The position numbers were made by a program, and so were the translations under genes. Below are positions 6,153 through 6,153 of a stretch of 6,153 bases of DNA, piece by piece. The stretch lies in NCBI GenBank assembly GCA_945983195.1, contig CAMFSS010000139.1:1-6153 (forward strand). Direction: 5' to 3'. Positions within the stretch are counted from its first letter, which is position 1. Each line of letters begins with the position of its first letter. Origin of the DNA: an uncultured Prevotellaceae bacterium (GTDB lineage Bacteria; Bacteroidota; Bacteroidia; Bacteroidales; Muribaculaceae). The notes beneath the pieces are model-generated. The model saw only the letters and a list, made by a program, of their open reading frames with translations, made no database searches and was not told the origin of the DNA.

Positions 6153-6153
6153 T

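Overview
The window looks like a chromosomal segment of a Bacteroidota species, probably Bacteroidales of the gut Prevotella/Muribaculaceae type. The clues are a promoter matching the Bacteroides consensus (TTG, 20 bp, TAnnTTTG), starts without strong Shine-Dalgarno sequences, signal peptides ending just before Gln (AAAQ, CHAQ), and an ECF sigma/membrane-protein pair of the kind common in this phylum. This is inference; there is no rRNA or other taxonomic marker.

Left part (1 to about 2140), more GC-rich. A leftward operon encodes an ECF sigma factor, a single-pass membrane protein that is the likely anti-sigma factor, and the start of a small exported protein cut by the window edge. Facing it across a 223-bp divergent intergenic region is a rightward gene for an exported DUF1349 protein with a well-matched promoter and a clear hairpin terminator. 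The divergent region holds a candidate ECF-type promoter for the sigma operon and adjacent C8 and T8 tracts.

Middle (about 2140 to 2630). This AT-rich stretch has no intact gene. It carries a leftward remnant of a transposase N-terminus, which I read as IS982-like, ending in an apparent frameshift.

Right part (2631 to 6153), clearly AT-richer. A rightward 583-residue DUF262+DUF1524 protein (GmrSD-like, type IV restriction type) converges on a leftward two-gene unit: an AAA ATPase of the DUF3696 type, cut by the right window edge, and 9 nt downstream a 283-residue protein I do not recognise. The end of that protein looks like a RelE/ParE-type toxin fold. Between the convergent 3' ends sits a 137-bp sequence bounded by perfect 15-bp inverted repeats. 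On the minus strand one of these repeats lies inside an 11-residue reading frame that resembles the start of an IS4-type transposase.

Taken together, the right part reads as an acquired defence-type island with insertion-sequence debris on both sides of the restriction gene. The most interesting candidate for an undescribed system is the ATPase plus RelE-like-ended partner. The defence role is inferred from families and context, not shown by the sequence.
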